This document shows positions 35,705-44,659 of a DNA stretch of 64,000 bases, piece after piece. Positions within the stretch are counted from its first letter, which is position 1; every line of letters starts with the position of its first letter. The notes under the pieces are model-generated. The model did no database searches and had not been told where the DNA came from. It saw only the letters and a program-made list of their open reading frames with translations. The translations under genes and the position numbers were made by a program. The DNA is from Methanosarcina baikalica (GTDB lineage: Archaea; Halobacteriota; Methanosarcinia; Methanosarcinales; Methanosarcinaceae), in NCBI RefSeq assembly GCF_031461075.1, contig NZ_JAVKPK010000001.1:1-64000 (forward strand), written 5' to 3'.

Positions 35705-36958
35705 TTACCTGCCCCCTGCTTTAATACTCTTCAAGATTTCCTTTAATCCGGGTCTTTTCCCGTACATCAGCAGGTAAGCCCTGAAAAGCCGGCTGGAAAA
35801 CAAGATCACTCCATGAACCGAAATAAACAGGATGGAGATGCTGGCAAGAACCTGATAAACAGGCACGTCTGTTGCTCCAATCCTGGCAAGCATGGCTACG
35901 GGAGAAGTGAGAGGGAAAAGGGAAAGAAAAATTGAAAGCGAGCTGTCGGGGTTTGTCAGGAGCAGTTGCATGAATAAAAGGGGAGATATGGCTGCAAATG
36001 TGAAAATTCCTGCAACCTGCTGGCTCTCCTGAAGAGAGCTGGTTACTGCCCCTATTCCTGCCATCATGCTGGAAAAGAAGAGGAAGCCGAGCAGGAAATA
36101 AATCAGAGCAAGGAAAAGGAGCATGGGCTCAATTCTTATTGGAAGAACGTACCTGCCCCCGAGAGTAATTACCGTGAGCCAGACAACAATCTGCAGAAGG
36201 CCGACTGCGCCAAGGCCCAGGATCTTGCCTGTAAGGAGTTCGGAAGGAGTTGTGGAAGAAAGTAAAATTTCTATTATCCTGTTCTCTTTCTCTTCGGCAA
36301 CACCGCGAAGGAGATAATTCGAAGCCGAGAAAATACTGAAGAAAAGGAGAAAACCTGTGAGAATGGGAAGGCCAAAGTTGGTAAGAATTTCGGCAATGCC
36401 CTGCTCAGAGGGTTCTCCGTGCTCCCCTACATTATAGAGTTTTAAATCAACCGGATCTTTGACCCTATTGAGAACTGACTCATCCACTCTGTTTTTAAGG
36501 AGGGAAGTGATGACAATATCCGAGAGTTCGGCAGACAGTTCAACTCCTGGTACAGCTACTTCTTTTTCAAAGGTATAGAGTTCTATTGTTCCGGCTTCAA
36601 GAAAGTCTTCAGGAATTACGAGATAAGAAGAAATCTGTCCTGCCTGTAAGGCCTGCCTTGCTTCAGAGGCTTCTCCGTACATTATAAAACATATGGTTGA
36701 AGTTTTCGCCCCAAAAGGGCCTGCGGAAAAGCCTTCATCTGTTATTGGCCCTGGAAAGTTGAAGGAGCCAGTCATATCAACATAGCCTATTTTCTGGTCT
36801 TCGGCAGGAATCATGCCTGCAAGCATTGTCGGAAAAATAGTCATCGCCGTAAAGAAAAGAGGAAAAATAAAGGTCATAAGAAGGAATTCTTTACGCTTTA
36901 TGGTTTTCAGGAACTCATGCCTGGCAATAATAAAAGTTTTTCCGGAAAAACTACTCAT
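35705..36958 (-). CDS. ABC-2 type exporter permease (NatB-like)
   Basis: 417 residues: an N-terminal membrane helix (FLLMTFIFPLFFTAMTIFPTML), a large outside domain (about 50-190), and five or six C-terminal helices, with the coupling segment LRGVAEEKENRIIEILLSSTTPSELLTGKILG. This arrangement is that of NatB-type sodium or drug exporters. It overlaps the ATPase gene's stop by 8 bp (36951-36958). Substrate not shown by sequence. Confidence 0.85.
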   Translation of the reverse strand: MSSFSGKTFIIARHEFLKTIKRKEFLLMTFIFPLFFTAMTIFPTMLAGMIPAEDQKIGYVDMTGSFNFPGPITDEGFSAGPFGAKTSTICFIMYGEASEARQALQAGQISSYLVIPEDFLEAGTIELYTFEKEVAVPGVELSAELSDIVITSLLKNRVDESVLNRVKDPVDLKLYNVGEHGEPSEQGIAEILTNFGLPILTGFLLFFSIFSASNYLLRGVAEEKENRIIEILLSSTTPSELLTGKILGLGAVGLLQIVVWLTVITLGGRYVLPIRIEPMLLFLALIYFLLGFLFFSSMMAGIGAVTSSLQESQQVAGIFTFAAISPLLFMQLLLTNPDSSLSIFLSLFPLTSPVAMLARIGATDVPVYQVLASISILFISVHGVILFSSRLFRAYLLMYGKRPGLKEILKSIKAGGR

Positions 36959-37862
36959 TTACGGCACTCTCCACAGTTTCAATAAAAATTTCGTTCAGGG
37001 AAGGAAGAGACTGCTCAAAACACAGGATTTCTGCCCTATGGATAAGTTCCTTAAGAAGAATCTGGGTGTTTACGCCTTCTTCAGGAAAGATTTCAACAGA
37101 TTTTTCATATTCTGTTATTTTTCTTATGCCGGAAATCTCCCTAATTGCATTCAAACCTTCTTTTTCTACGAATTCCACAATGAGAGAGTTTTTTCCATGC
37201 TCCCTCCGGATCTCATCCACAGTGCCGTAAAGCACTCTTTTGCCTTTATTGAGCATAAGAATTCTATTACAAAGTGTCTGGGCATGTTCCATCATATGCG
37301 TGGAGAGGACTACTGTCTTTCCTGAGTTTCTGAGTTCCAGAATTCTAGCCTTAACGGCTTTTGTACTTAGAGGATCAAGGCCGGAAAAGGGTTCGTCAAG
37401 AATCACAAGTTCGGGATTATGGATAATCGCAGAAAGGAACTGAATCTGCTGCTGCATTCCTTTGGAGAGTTCTTCCACTTTTTTATTTCTATGTTCATAT
37501 AACTCTAGAGATTTGAGAAGGGATTCGGCGTTTAATTGAGCCTGTTTTTTAGGCATTCCTTTAAGCTGTGCCAGATAGACCAGCATCTCCAGAAGCTTCA
37601 TTTTCCTGTATAATCCCCTTTCCTCAGGGAGATATCCTATCCGGTCTTTTGCAGCTGAGCTAAGAAAATCTCCAAAAACACGTATTTCTCCGACATCCGG
37701 CCTGATAATATCAAGAAGAAGCCTGATAAGCGTAGTCTTTCCTGCCCCGTTTGGCCCGAGGAGCCCGAAGATCTCTCCAGACCTTACTGAAAAAGAAATA
37801 TCTTCGATAATATCCTTTTCTGCGAAAGACTTTGATACGCTTTCAAATTCTACAGTATGCAT
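36951..37862 (-). CDS. ABC exporter ATP-binding protein (NatA-like)
   Basis: ATPase partner of the permease. Walker A GLLGPNGAGKTT, signature ELSKGMQQQIQFLSAI, Walker B LVILDEPFSGLDP, H-loop VLSTHMMEHA, and a C-terminal regulatory domain. The open frame extends to 37916, but the conserved domain begins MHTVEFESVSKSF, so the ATG at 37862 (303 residues) is the likelier start; TATA-like TTCTATATTAG lies only about 20 bp upstream, which would make the transcript nearly leaderless. Confidence 0.88.
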   Translation of the reverse strand: MHTVEFESVSKSFAEKDIIEDISFSVRSGEIFGLLGPNGAGKTTLIRLLLDIIRPDVGEIRVFGDFLSSAAKDRIGYLPEERGLYRKMKLLEMLVYLAQLKGMPKKQAQLNAESLLKSLELYEHRNKKVEELSKGMQQQIQFLSAIIHNPELVILDEPFSGLDPLSTKAVKARILELRNSGKTVVLSTHMMEHAQTLCNRILMLNKGKRVLYGTVDEIRREHGKNSLIVEFVEKEGLNAIREISGIRKITEYEKSVEIFPEEGVNTQILLKELIHRAEILCFEQSLPSLNEIFIETVESAVNE

Positions 37863-38010
37863 CCAGATTAAATACATTCTAATATAGAATAAGTTTATTC
37901 TAAATTTGATAGGCAAAAGCTAATTTAAGATTTCATTGAAAGTAAGAAACTATTCAGCATTAAATGGGTTAATGAGAAATTAAGGGAAATAAGGGAATTT
38001 AGAGGATAAT

Positions 38011-38682
38011 ATGTTACCAAAATTGGTTATTCACAACAGTATAAGCCTGGACGGCTCGACTACAGGCTTCGAAGCAAACCTTGAAATTCACTACAAAATC
38101 CTCAGTAGCTATCTGCCCGATGCCATGATAGTCGGTTCGAACACTGCAAAAACCGGAACCCAGTTCTTCTGCGAGAAAATCCCTGCTGAAGAGGAATCGG
38201 ATTTTCAGAAGCCTGAAATCCAATCCGATGACCCCAGGGCATACTGGCTGATTGCTGACTCAAAGGGAATCCTTGAAGGGCTGATGCATGTGTTCAGGCG
38301 TTCCGAATACAGCAAAGATGTAATAGTGCTGGTCTCGGAAAAGACCCCGGAACCTTACATCAATTATCTCAAAGAAAGAAATTATGAATTCATTCGGACC
38401 GGCGCAGACCGTGTAAACGTCAGACATGCACTGGAAATTGCAAACGAAAGGTACGGCTTCAAACTCGTAGTTTCGGACAGCGGAGGAGTGCTGAATAGTA
38501 TCTTAATCGAACAGGGGCTTGTTGAAGAGATCAGCCTGATAATTACCCCTGAAATTACAGGAAGAAAAGGGACAAACCTTTTCAGGAGCCTGGAAAAAAG
38601 CGGTATTCAACTCGAACTTTTAAGAGATGAAATTGTGGAAAAGAAGTATGTGCATCTGGTGTACAGGGTTTTGAAAGAGTAA
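38011..38682 (+). CDS. RibD C-terminal-type reductase (archaeal riboflavin pathway)
   Basis: 223 residues of the dihydrofolate-reductase-like RibD_C family. Typical pieces are NSISLDGSTTGFEAN near the start, YLPDAMIVGSNTAKTG, and SDSGGVLNSILIEQGLVEEISLIITPEITGRKG (written here by position 156-188). Archaeal members reduce 2,5-diamino-6-ribosylamino-pyrimidinone phosphate with NADPH in riboflavin and F420-precursor synthesis. Standalone gene, with AGGATAAT before the ATG. Confidence 0.82.
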   Translation: MLPKLVIHNSISLDGSTTGFEANLEIHYKILSSYLPDAMIVGSNTAKTGTQFFCEKIPAEEESDFQKPEIQSDDPRAYWLIADSKGILEGLMHVFRRSEYSKDVIVLVSEKTPEPYINYLKERNYEFIRTGADRVNVRHALEIANERYGFKLVVSDSGGVLNSILIEQGLVEEISLIITPEITGRKGTNLFRSLEKSGIQLELLRDEIVEKKYVHLVYRVLKE

Positions 38683-39586
38683 AAGAGAGTCATAATTTAG
38701 AACTCGACCTGTGTGACAGCATTCCGGACGAGGTTTCCTGCCGAGTAATTGTAGTAATCTATGCGCTCAAGTGGTCAACTACCCACGACTGACGTCTTGA
38801 AAGTTATTCTTCTTTTTATACTGGCATATTGATAGTATCTGAGTTTTACTGCTGAACAGTCAGGGATTTATCAAAGATTTACGGTAACTCTCCAACCTGG
38901 GAAAAACAGCCTAAATAGCCATTTTTCATACGATTCAATGGATAAATCTCCCTGAATTATTTTCCTTTAATTGTTGGTTATTGATTGCGTTTTTTATTGG
39001 TTAGTAATCAAACTTATCTGTGATGTCAAAATCAATATCAATCAATGAGCTTGGGTAGGCTGAATAATTACGATTTAGAATGTATTTGGTTGAAGGAGTT
39101 TTATAATGGAGTCGTGAACTGGAACTAAATTAGATCGAAATCTAAAGGAATGTTTATATAAAATCGTTATAGTTCAACATAATATATATTTACAGTCACG
39201 CTGTCAAAATGCATATTTTTCCTCTCGAAAAAGGAGAAAACATATTTATTGATTTCTGAAACTCGTGACTATTTTCTATTTTTTAGAGGATAAGCATAAT
39301 GAATAATAATTAAAGATCTGTGCAAAAAAGTTTATAATGTAAACACATATAATGTTAGAAAGTATTAGGCGAAAAGTTCCGGGGAAAAAAGAACCCTCGC
39401 AATAGAAGTTTACGGTGGAATGTAAATACGAACTACAGAATTATTCCAATTATTACTTATAGAAAGGACAGTTTCAAAAATCTCGCTTTAAGTGGGATAA
39501 GAGCTGGAAAGCCTGTACTCTCTGCTCCGATTGAAACACACTTTACAGGCTTTGTTTTAACCGCCGAACCCCGGCTTAAGGAGTGA
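38683..39586. other. 904-bp gene-free region upstream of the hydrogenase-related operon
   Basis: No protein-like frame on either strand. The central and right parts are AT-rich with several TATA-like stretches (TTTATATAAAAT 39153-39164, AATATATATTTAC near 39181, TTTATAATGTAAAC near 39331). The last 100 bp are GC-richer and lead to a good ribosome binding site (AAGGAGTGA) just before the first gene. A leader of up to 400 nt or a small unannotated RNA would fit here, but I cannot show either. Confidence 0.4.
39153..39164 (+). promoter_or_regulatory. Candidate TATA box for the hydrogenase-related operon
   Basis: TTTATATAAAAT preceded by the purine-rich AAAGGAATG, as for a BRE plus TATA pair. 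It lies about 420 bp before the first gene, so either the leader is long or a nearer promoter is used. Confidence 0.3.
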
Positions 39587-41530
39587 ATGTTTTTGCTCGA
39601 AGCCTTCGTTTACGGCGCTGTTATAGCTCTTATATTCGGAACTGTCCTGCCTTTCCTGTACCGCAATAAAAAAGCAAGAAAGGCTTCCTTCGGCCTATCT
39701 TTGATTTCTTCAATCCTGCTCCTGATATTTGCAGGCATAGTCCTCTACACGGGAAAAGAGCCTGCTTTTCAAGCCTTCCGATTTCTTCCCGGACTGGACT
39801 TTACCCTGGCCGCAGACCGGCTCTCAGCAGGCTTTATTCTGCTGATTGCGGCAGTTGTGCCAGGGGTTTCAATATATTCCATTGAATATGTAGAACATGC
39901 TAAAAGTGAAGCCGGAAAAGACCTGCAAACAGCCCTTACAAATCTTTTCATCCTTGCCATGCTGATGGTCGTACTTGCAGGAAATATGGTCGGATTCCTG
40001 GTTTTCTGGGAAATAATGTCCCTTTCTTCCCTATTGCTCGTGCTCCACGATTATTCCTCGGAAGAAAACAAAAAAGCAGGTTTCTTTTACTTTGTAATGA
40101 CAAGTCTGAGTACAACCTTTCTTTTCCTGGGTTTTATAAATCTGTTCAGGCTAACAGGCTCTGCCGAATTCGGACAACTGGACTACCCGACAAACGTCCT
40201 GACCTTGCCTTTCCTCTGTCTCTTTATAGGTTTCGGAATCAAAGCAGGGATTGTCCCCTTCCACAAATGGCTACCCTATGCTCATCCCGCAGCCCCTTCA
40301 AGCATTTCGGCTCTGATGTCAGGAGTCATGCTGAAGGTTGCAATCTACGGCTTCCTGCGTTTTTTACTTTTTGTTTCCGCCCCCGAACTCTGGTGGGGGA
40401 TACTCGTTCTTATAGCAGGCAGTCTCTCAGCCGTGTTAGGGGTAATTTACGCACTCAAGGAAAGCGATATAAAAAGGCTGCTTGCCTATAGTAGCATTGA
40501 AAATATCGGTATTATTTTAATAGGGATTGGCCTGTATCTAATATTCAAAGTCGAGGGACTTGAAGCCCTTTCTCTCTTAAGCCTTGTAGGGGCCTGTTTT
40601 CACGCTTTTAACCACGCTCTTTTCAAAAGCTTGCTCTTTCTCTGTTCAGGCTCAGTGGTTCATGCCACTGGCACACGGAATATCGAAGCCTTTGGAGGCC
40701 TCGTAAAACGTATGCCCCATACTGCCGCTCTCTTTCTGATAGGCTCGGTTTCGATTGCAGCCCTGCCTCCGACAAACGGCTTTATAAGCGAGCTAATTCT
40801 TTTTCAGGCTTATTTCTACTCTTCAGCTCTTCCGGACCCTCTCCTAAAGGTCCTTCTCATTACTACCCTCTCGGTCTTTGCACTTACCAGTGCGCTTGCA
40901 GCAGCCCTCTTTGTGAAGCTTTTCGGAATTACCTTCCTTGCTCTTCCGCGGACGAAGTGCGCAAAAGAAGCCACCGAAGTCTCAAAACTCATGCTGCTCG
41001 GAGAAGCTGTACCTGCGGCTCTCTGCATACTCTCAGGGCTGTTTTCATCCAGGCTTCTGATCCTGCTGGGCTTTGACCTTGGGATTCCGGATATGCTGCC
41101 TCTCGGGCTGATTCTCGTTGGAGCCTGTGGGCTGGTGTGGCTTGCAGTTAATAATTCCGGCACTTCGAAAAGCCCAAGGATAAGTAAAGAAACCTGGGGT
41201 TGCGGAATCCTGGCCCAGCACCCTACAATGGAATACACCTCTGCAGGCTTTTCAGAGCCTCTTGTGGTCATCTTCAAAAAGATCTACAGGACTGAGATCT
41301 CCAGTACCAGGGTGTATGCGGATACAAAGGAAAGCATCTTTAAGAGCGGGACTGCCAGGATTCACCTAATTAAGTTCTTTGAAGAGCATCTATATCTCCC
41401 TGCGGCCTGTGCAGTCAGCGGGATCTCTTCCCAGGTCTCCAAAATGCAGAATGGGAAGCTGGATACCTATGTGCTCTATGTTTTCATTGCGGTACTTACA
41501 CTGATGATATTTACGAGGTATTTCGCATGA
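39587..41530 (+). CDS. HyfB/NuoL-like antiporter subunit of the hydrogenase-related complex
   Basis: 647 residues, about 15-16 membrane helices. The central Proton_antipo_M core shows the family's charged residues: LVFWEIMSLSSLLLVLH (glutamate in TM5), GIKAGIVPFHKWLPYAHPAAPSS (lysine and histidine in TM7-8) and CFHAFNHALFKSLLFLCSG (later lysine). These carry proton or sodium ions in complex I and Hyf/Hyc-type hydrogenases. A cytoplasmic C-terminal stretch (about 530-615) ends with one more helix, as in HyfB. First gene of six; the stop overlaps the next ATG by 4 bp. Confidence 0.88.
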   Translation: MFLLEAFVYGAVIALIFGTVLPFLYRNKKARKASFGLSLISSILLLIFAGIVLYTGKEPAFQAFRFLPGLDFTLAADRLSAGFILLIAAVVPGVSIYSIEYVEHAKSEAGKDLQTALTNLFILAMLMVVLAGNMVGFLVFWEIMSLSSLLLVLHDYSSEENKKAGFFYFVMTSLSTTFLFLGFINLFRLTGSAEFGQLDYPTNVLTLPFLCLFIGFGIKAGIVPFHKWLPYAHPAAPSSISALMSGVMLKVAIYGFLRFLLFVSAPELWWGILVLIAGSLSAVLGVIYALKESDIKRLLAYSSIENIGIILIGIGLYLIFKVEGLEALSLLSLVGACFHAFNHALFKSLLFLCSGSVVHATGTRNIEAFGGLVKRMPHTAALFLIGSVSIAALPPTNGFISELILFQAYFYSSALPDPLLKVLLITTLSVFALTSALAAALFVKLFGITFLALPRTKCAKEATEVSKLMLLGEAVPAALCILSGLFSSRLLILLGFDLGIPDMLPLGLILVGACGLVWLAVNNSGTSKSPRISKETWGCGILAQHPTMEYTSAGFSEPLVVIFKKIYRTEISSTRVYADTKESIFKSGTARIHLIKFFEEHLYLPAACAVSGISSQVSKMQNGKLDTYVLYVFIAVLTLMIFTRYFA

Positions 41531-42468
41531 ATGCTTCATTCCTCTTATTTGCCCTGCTAAATACGAGCTTCGTCCTGCTGGTCTCACCACTCTTTATGAG
41601 CCTGATCAAAAAGGTCAAGGCATATGCACAGGGAAGAAAAGGCCCACGACTCCTGCAGAGCTATTTTGATTTGCGCAAGCTCATGCAAAAGGAGGTTGTA
41701 TACTCTCCTAATTCCTCCTGGATTATGAGAATCACACCCTACCTCAACCTGGCAGTCCTTCTCCTTGCTACACTCTTTGTTCCAATAGTCTTTATTCCGG
41801 AAACTTCCGGAGGAGTGGGAAATATAATAGTCTTCCTTTACCTGCTTGCGATAGAGCGTTTTTTTACGGCATTGTGTGGGCTTGATGCAGGCAGCACTTT
41901 CGGGGGTATGGGAAGTTCCCGCTTAATGAGCCTCTCGGCTGTGGTTGAACCTACAATGATCATAGCCTTTGCTGCGCTTGCATATGTATTAAAAACCGTA
42001 AATTTTCACGAAATGTTTACAATAACTGCCGGTTCCACAATCCCGGAAAGCCCGACTCTGACCCTTATCTCAATTTCCCTCTTTATTATCATTATAGTGG
42101 AAACCGGAAGGCTCCCCGTGGACAACCCTGCAACACATCTTGAGCTTACCATGATCAACGAAGCCATGATCCTTGAACAGTCCGGGAAAAACCTGGCTTT
42201 AATAGAACTTACCCATACAGTTAAACAGACAATCCTGATGGCAGTCCTGATAAACATCCTGGCTCCCTGGGGACTTGCAACCGAGTTGACCTTAACAGGG
42301 CTTGCAGTCTCATGTCTCTACTTCCTTATAAAGGCCAGTCTGCTGGCGGGGCTAATAGGACTCTTTGAGTCCTCCCTTGCAAAAATGCGGCTTTTCAGGC
42401 TGCCCGGATTCTATATGATGGCCTTTTTCTTTTCCGCACTCACCATCCTGATGGAGGTGTTTACATGA
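41527..42468 (+). CDS. HyfC/NuoH-like membrane subunit
   Basis: 313 residues, eight predicted membrane helices. NuoH/HyfC hallmarks are GRKGPRLLQSYFDLRKLMQKE in the first cytoplasmic loop and ETGRLPVDNPATHLELTMINEAMILE in the third, the acidic residues forming the path that links the peripheral arm to the antiporters. These charged residues appear intact. It overlaps neighbours on both sides by 4 bp (ATGA), implying coupled translation. Confidence 0.88.
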   Translation: MNASFLLFALLNTSFVLLVSPLFMSLIKKVKAYAQGRKGPRLLQSYFDLRKLMQKEVVYSPNSSWIMRITPYLNLAVLLLATLFVPIVFIPETSGGVGNIIVFLYLLAIERFFTALCGLDAGSTFGGMGSSRLMSLSAVVEPTMIIAFAALAYVLKTVNFHEMFTITAGSTIPESPTLTLISISLFIIIIVETGRLPVDNPATHLELTMINEAMILEQSGKNLALIELTHTVKQTILMAVLINILAPWGLATELTLTGLAVSCLYFLIKASLLAGLIGLFESSLAKMRLFRLPGFYMMAFFFSALTILMEVFT

Positions 42469-43166
42469 TATCCTCTTTCCTGACAGATCAGGCATTTCTC
42501 GAAGACATAGTCCGGATCCTCTTTGTCTTTGTGCTGATCACTGCAGCCTTTACACTTTCCACAAGGAATATTGCATCACTTCTGACCGTATATACTGTTC
42601 AGTCCCTGCTACTGGTCTTTATCGCCGTGTTTCTCTACCTGATTCAGGGCAGCCAAACGCTGCTTGCGATAGCAGCCCTGACACTTGTGAGCAAGGTACT
42701 GTTAATTCCCCTCTTTATAAATTTGGTCGGGGAAAAAATCAAAATCAGCAGGGACATGAAGTTTAACTACCTGGAACCAACAGCGTCCCTTCTTGTAAGC
42801 ATGGCCCTAATCCTGCTTGCCTATGTCTTTCTCTCCGGCTTTTTCAATGAATTTGTCCTCGGAAAGTTGTTTTTCATCGGGGCTGTTATAGGATTATCCC
42901 TGACTCTGATGGGTATGCTTGTGATATTTAGCCGGAGAAAAGTGATTACAAAAGTTATAGGGTACCTGACAATGGAAAACGGAGTGCTGCTCTTCGGAAT
43001 CTTTGTTGCGGATCTTCCCTTTATTATAGAAATCCTGATTGTAATAGACCTGATGATCCTTGTACTGTTAACAACTATCCTGGCAGTAGGCCTCGATTCT
43101 ACGATTGAAGGGTACCACAAGCGTCTCCAGATACTTAAAATCTGGTCAGGGAGGGAACATCAATGA
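42465..43166 (+). CDS. HyfE-like (NuoK-related) membrane subunit
   Basis: 233 residues, about seven helices. It matches HyfE: an N-terminal antiporter-like segment, VIGYLTMENGVLLFGIFV carrying the membrane glutamate of the NuoK type, and the FIIEILIVIDLMILVLLTTIL helix with glutamate and aspartate. Overlaps of 4 bp with both neighbours. Confidence 0.85.
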   Translation: MISSFLTDQAFLEDIVRILFVFVLITAAFTLSTRNIASLLTVYTVQSLLLVFIAVFLYLIQGSQTLLAIAALTLVSKVLLIPLFINLVGEKIKISRDMKFNYLEPTASLLVSMALILLAYVFLSGFFNEFVLGKLFFIGAVIGLSLTLMGMLVIFSRRKVITKVIGYLTMENGVLLFGIFVADLPFIIEILIVIDLMILVLLTTILAVGLDSTIEGYHKRLQILKIWSGREHQ

Positions 43167-44641
43167 TCATATTAGGTTATCTGGTAGTGGGAGCTGTATC
43201 TCTTGCCCTTATCTTGCTTTCGAAGTCTCACAGGACAATGAATGCCTTCTCCATTTTGCACACACTTGCGTTTCTTGCAATCGGCCTTTATGTGCTGCTC
43301 ACTACCGCAGTCCCGGCTTTTGAGGCCGGAAGCGAGTATTTCTATGTGGATCATCTCAGTATCTATGAAGTTCTGATTGCAGCTTTGCTGTTCTTCCTGG
43401 CTTCGATCTATGCAAACGGCTATGTAGAAAGCCTGATGCAGGCCCGGGAACTACACAGGAGTAACCTGAAAATCTTTTATACGGCTTTCAGCCTCCTGCT
43501 TACGACAGTGACCATGGCTTTCTTTTCGGATAATCTTGCTCTATTCTGGATCTTTGCCGAACTGACAACAGTCTTTTCAGCCGCACTTGTGGCAATCCTG
43601 TCTGCCAAAGAAAACATTGACGCTGCCTTCAAGTATATCTTCATAGCGTCGGGAGCCATGCTCTTTTCATTTATAGGGCTGATCTTTCTGTATACGCTCT
43701 CCGGGGAAGTTCTCGGAAGCGGGACTCTGAACTGGACCGTGCTGACCGCAAATGCAACTCTCCTGTCTCCTAAAATGCTGACTGCAAGTTTTGTATTTTT
43801 GTTTATCGGCTTTGCAGCAAAATCCGGGATTTTCCCCTTTCATACCTGGCTTCCGGATGCACACTCAAAAGCCCCTTCAGCAGTAAGCGCCATCTTATCA
43901 GGAGTCCTGTTGAATGTAGGCATGTATGGAATTCTCCGAATGTATGCGATTGTCCGGCAAACACAAGCTGAACATCTGGTATCCCAGTTTCTCATGGGCT
44001 TTGGGCTGCTTACGATAGCATTCGCGGTCCTGAATATGCTTTTGCAGAAAAACCTGAAGATGCTGATTGCCTTTTCAAGTATGGAACATATGGGCATTAT
44101 CCTCCTTGGAATAGGAGTTGGAACACCTCTTTCTCTCTTCTGGACGCTTTTTTATGTCCTGGCCCACTCGCTGACCAAAGCCTCGCTCTTCTTTTCGGCA
44201 GGTATCCTGCACAGGCAATACGAAAGCAATCTGATTCAGGACATGAGAGACGTCCTTTCGCTCCAGCCCGTTGCAGGCTGGGGATTTATTATTGGGAGCT
44301 TTGCAATCGTCGGCATGCCCCCTTTCCCGATCTTTTCGGCCAAATTCTTCATCCTGTTAGAAGCTTTCGGGTTTTCGAAATTTCTTGTTTTTGCAGTCCT
44401 CCTCCTGCTGGTCATTGCATCAGCTGCATTTGCAAGGTTTTTAATCGAGGCTTTTAGCCGGAGTTCGAAAGATACTGGAATCGGGGAATCGGAAACTCCA
44501 CTTCATCCGTATATAGTCAGGAAAGGGATGAAATTTCCGATCCTGGCCATTATCTTCATGATCCTGGCACTCGGAGTTTTCTTTCCGGAATCTCTGGAAA
44601 ACCTGTTGAACGAAATTGTGCACGAGCTTGGATACATTTGA
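43163..44641 (+). CDS. HyfF/NuoN-like antiporter subunit
   Basis: 492 residues, about 14 helices. Second antiporter-type subunit: ALFWIFAELTTVFSAALVAI (glutamate), GFAAKSGIFPFHTWLPDAHSKAPSAVSA (lysine and histidine region), LNMLLQKNLKMLIAFSSMEHMGI, and LAHSLTKASLFFSAG. The charged residues required for ion movement are present. With the HyfB-like protein this gives two pumping modules, as in E. coli Hyf. Confidence 0.88.
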   Translation: MIILGYLVVGAVSLALILLSKSHRTMNAFSILHTLAFLAIGLYVLLTTAVPAFEAGSEYFYVDHLSIYEVLIAALLFFLASIYANGYVESLMQARELHRSNLKIFYTAFSLLLTTVTMAFFSDNLALFWIFAELTTVFSAALVAILSAKENIDAAFKYIFIASGAMLFSFIGLIFLYTLSGEVLGSGTLNWTVLTANATLLSPKMLTASFVFLFIGFAAKSGIFPFHTWLPDAHSKAPSAVSAILSGVLLNVGMYGILRMYAIVRQTQAEHLVSQFLMGFGLLTIAFAVLNMLLQKNLKMLIAFSSMEHMGIILLGIGVGTPLSLFWTLFYVLAHSLTKASLFFSAGILHRQYESNLIQDMRDVLSLQPVAGWGFIIGSFAIVGMPPFPIFSAKFFILLEAFGFSKFLVFAVLLLLVIASAAFARFLIEAFSRSSKDTGIGESETPLHPYIVRKGMKFPILAIIFMILALGVFFPESLENLLNEIVHELGYI

Positions 44642-44659
44642 GTAGGAGACAAAGAGAAG

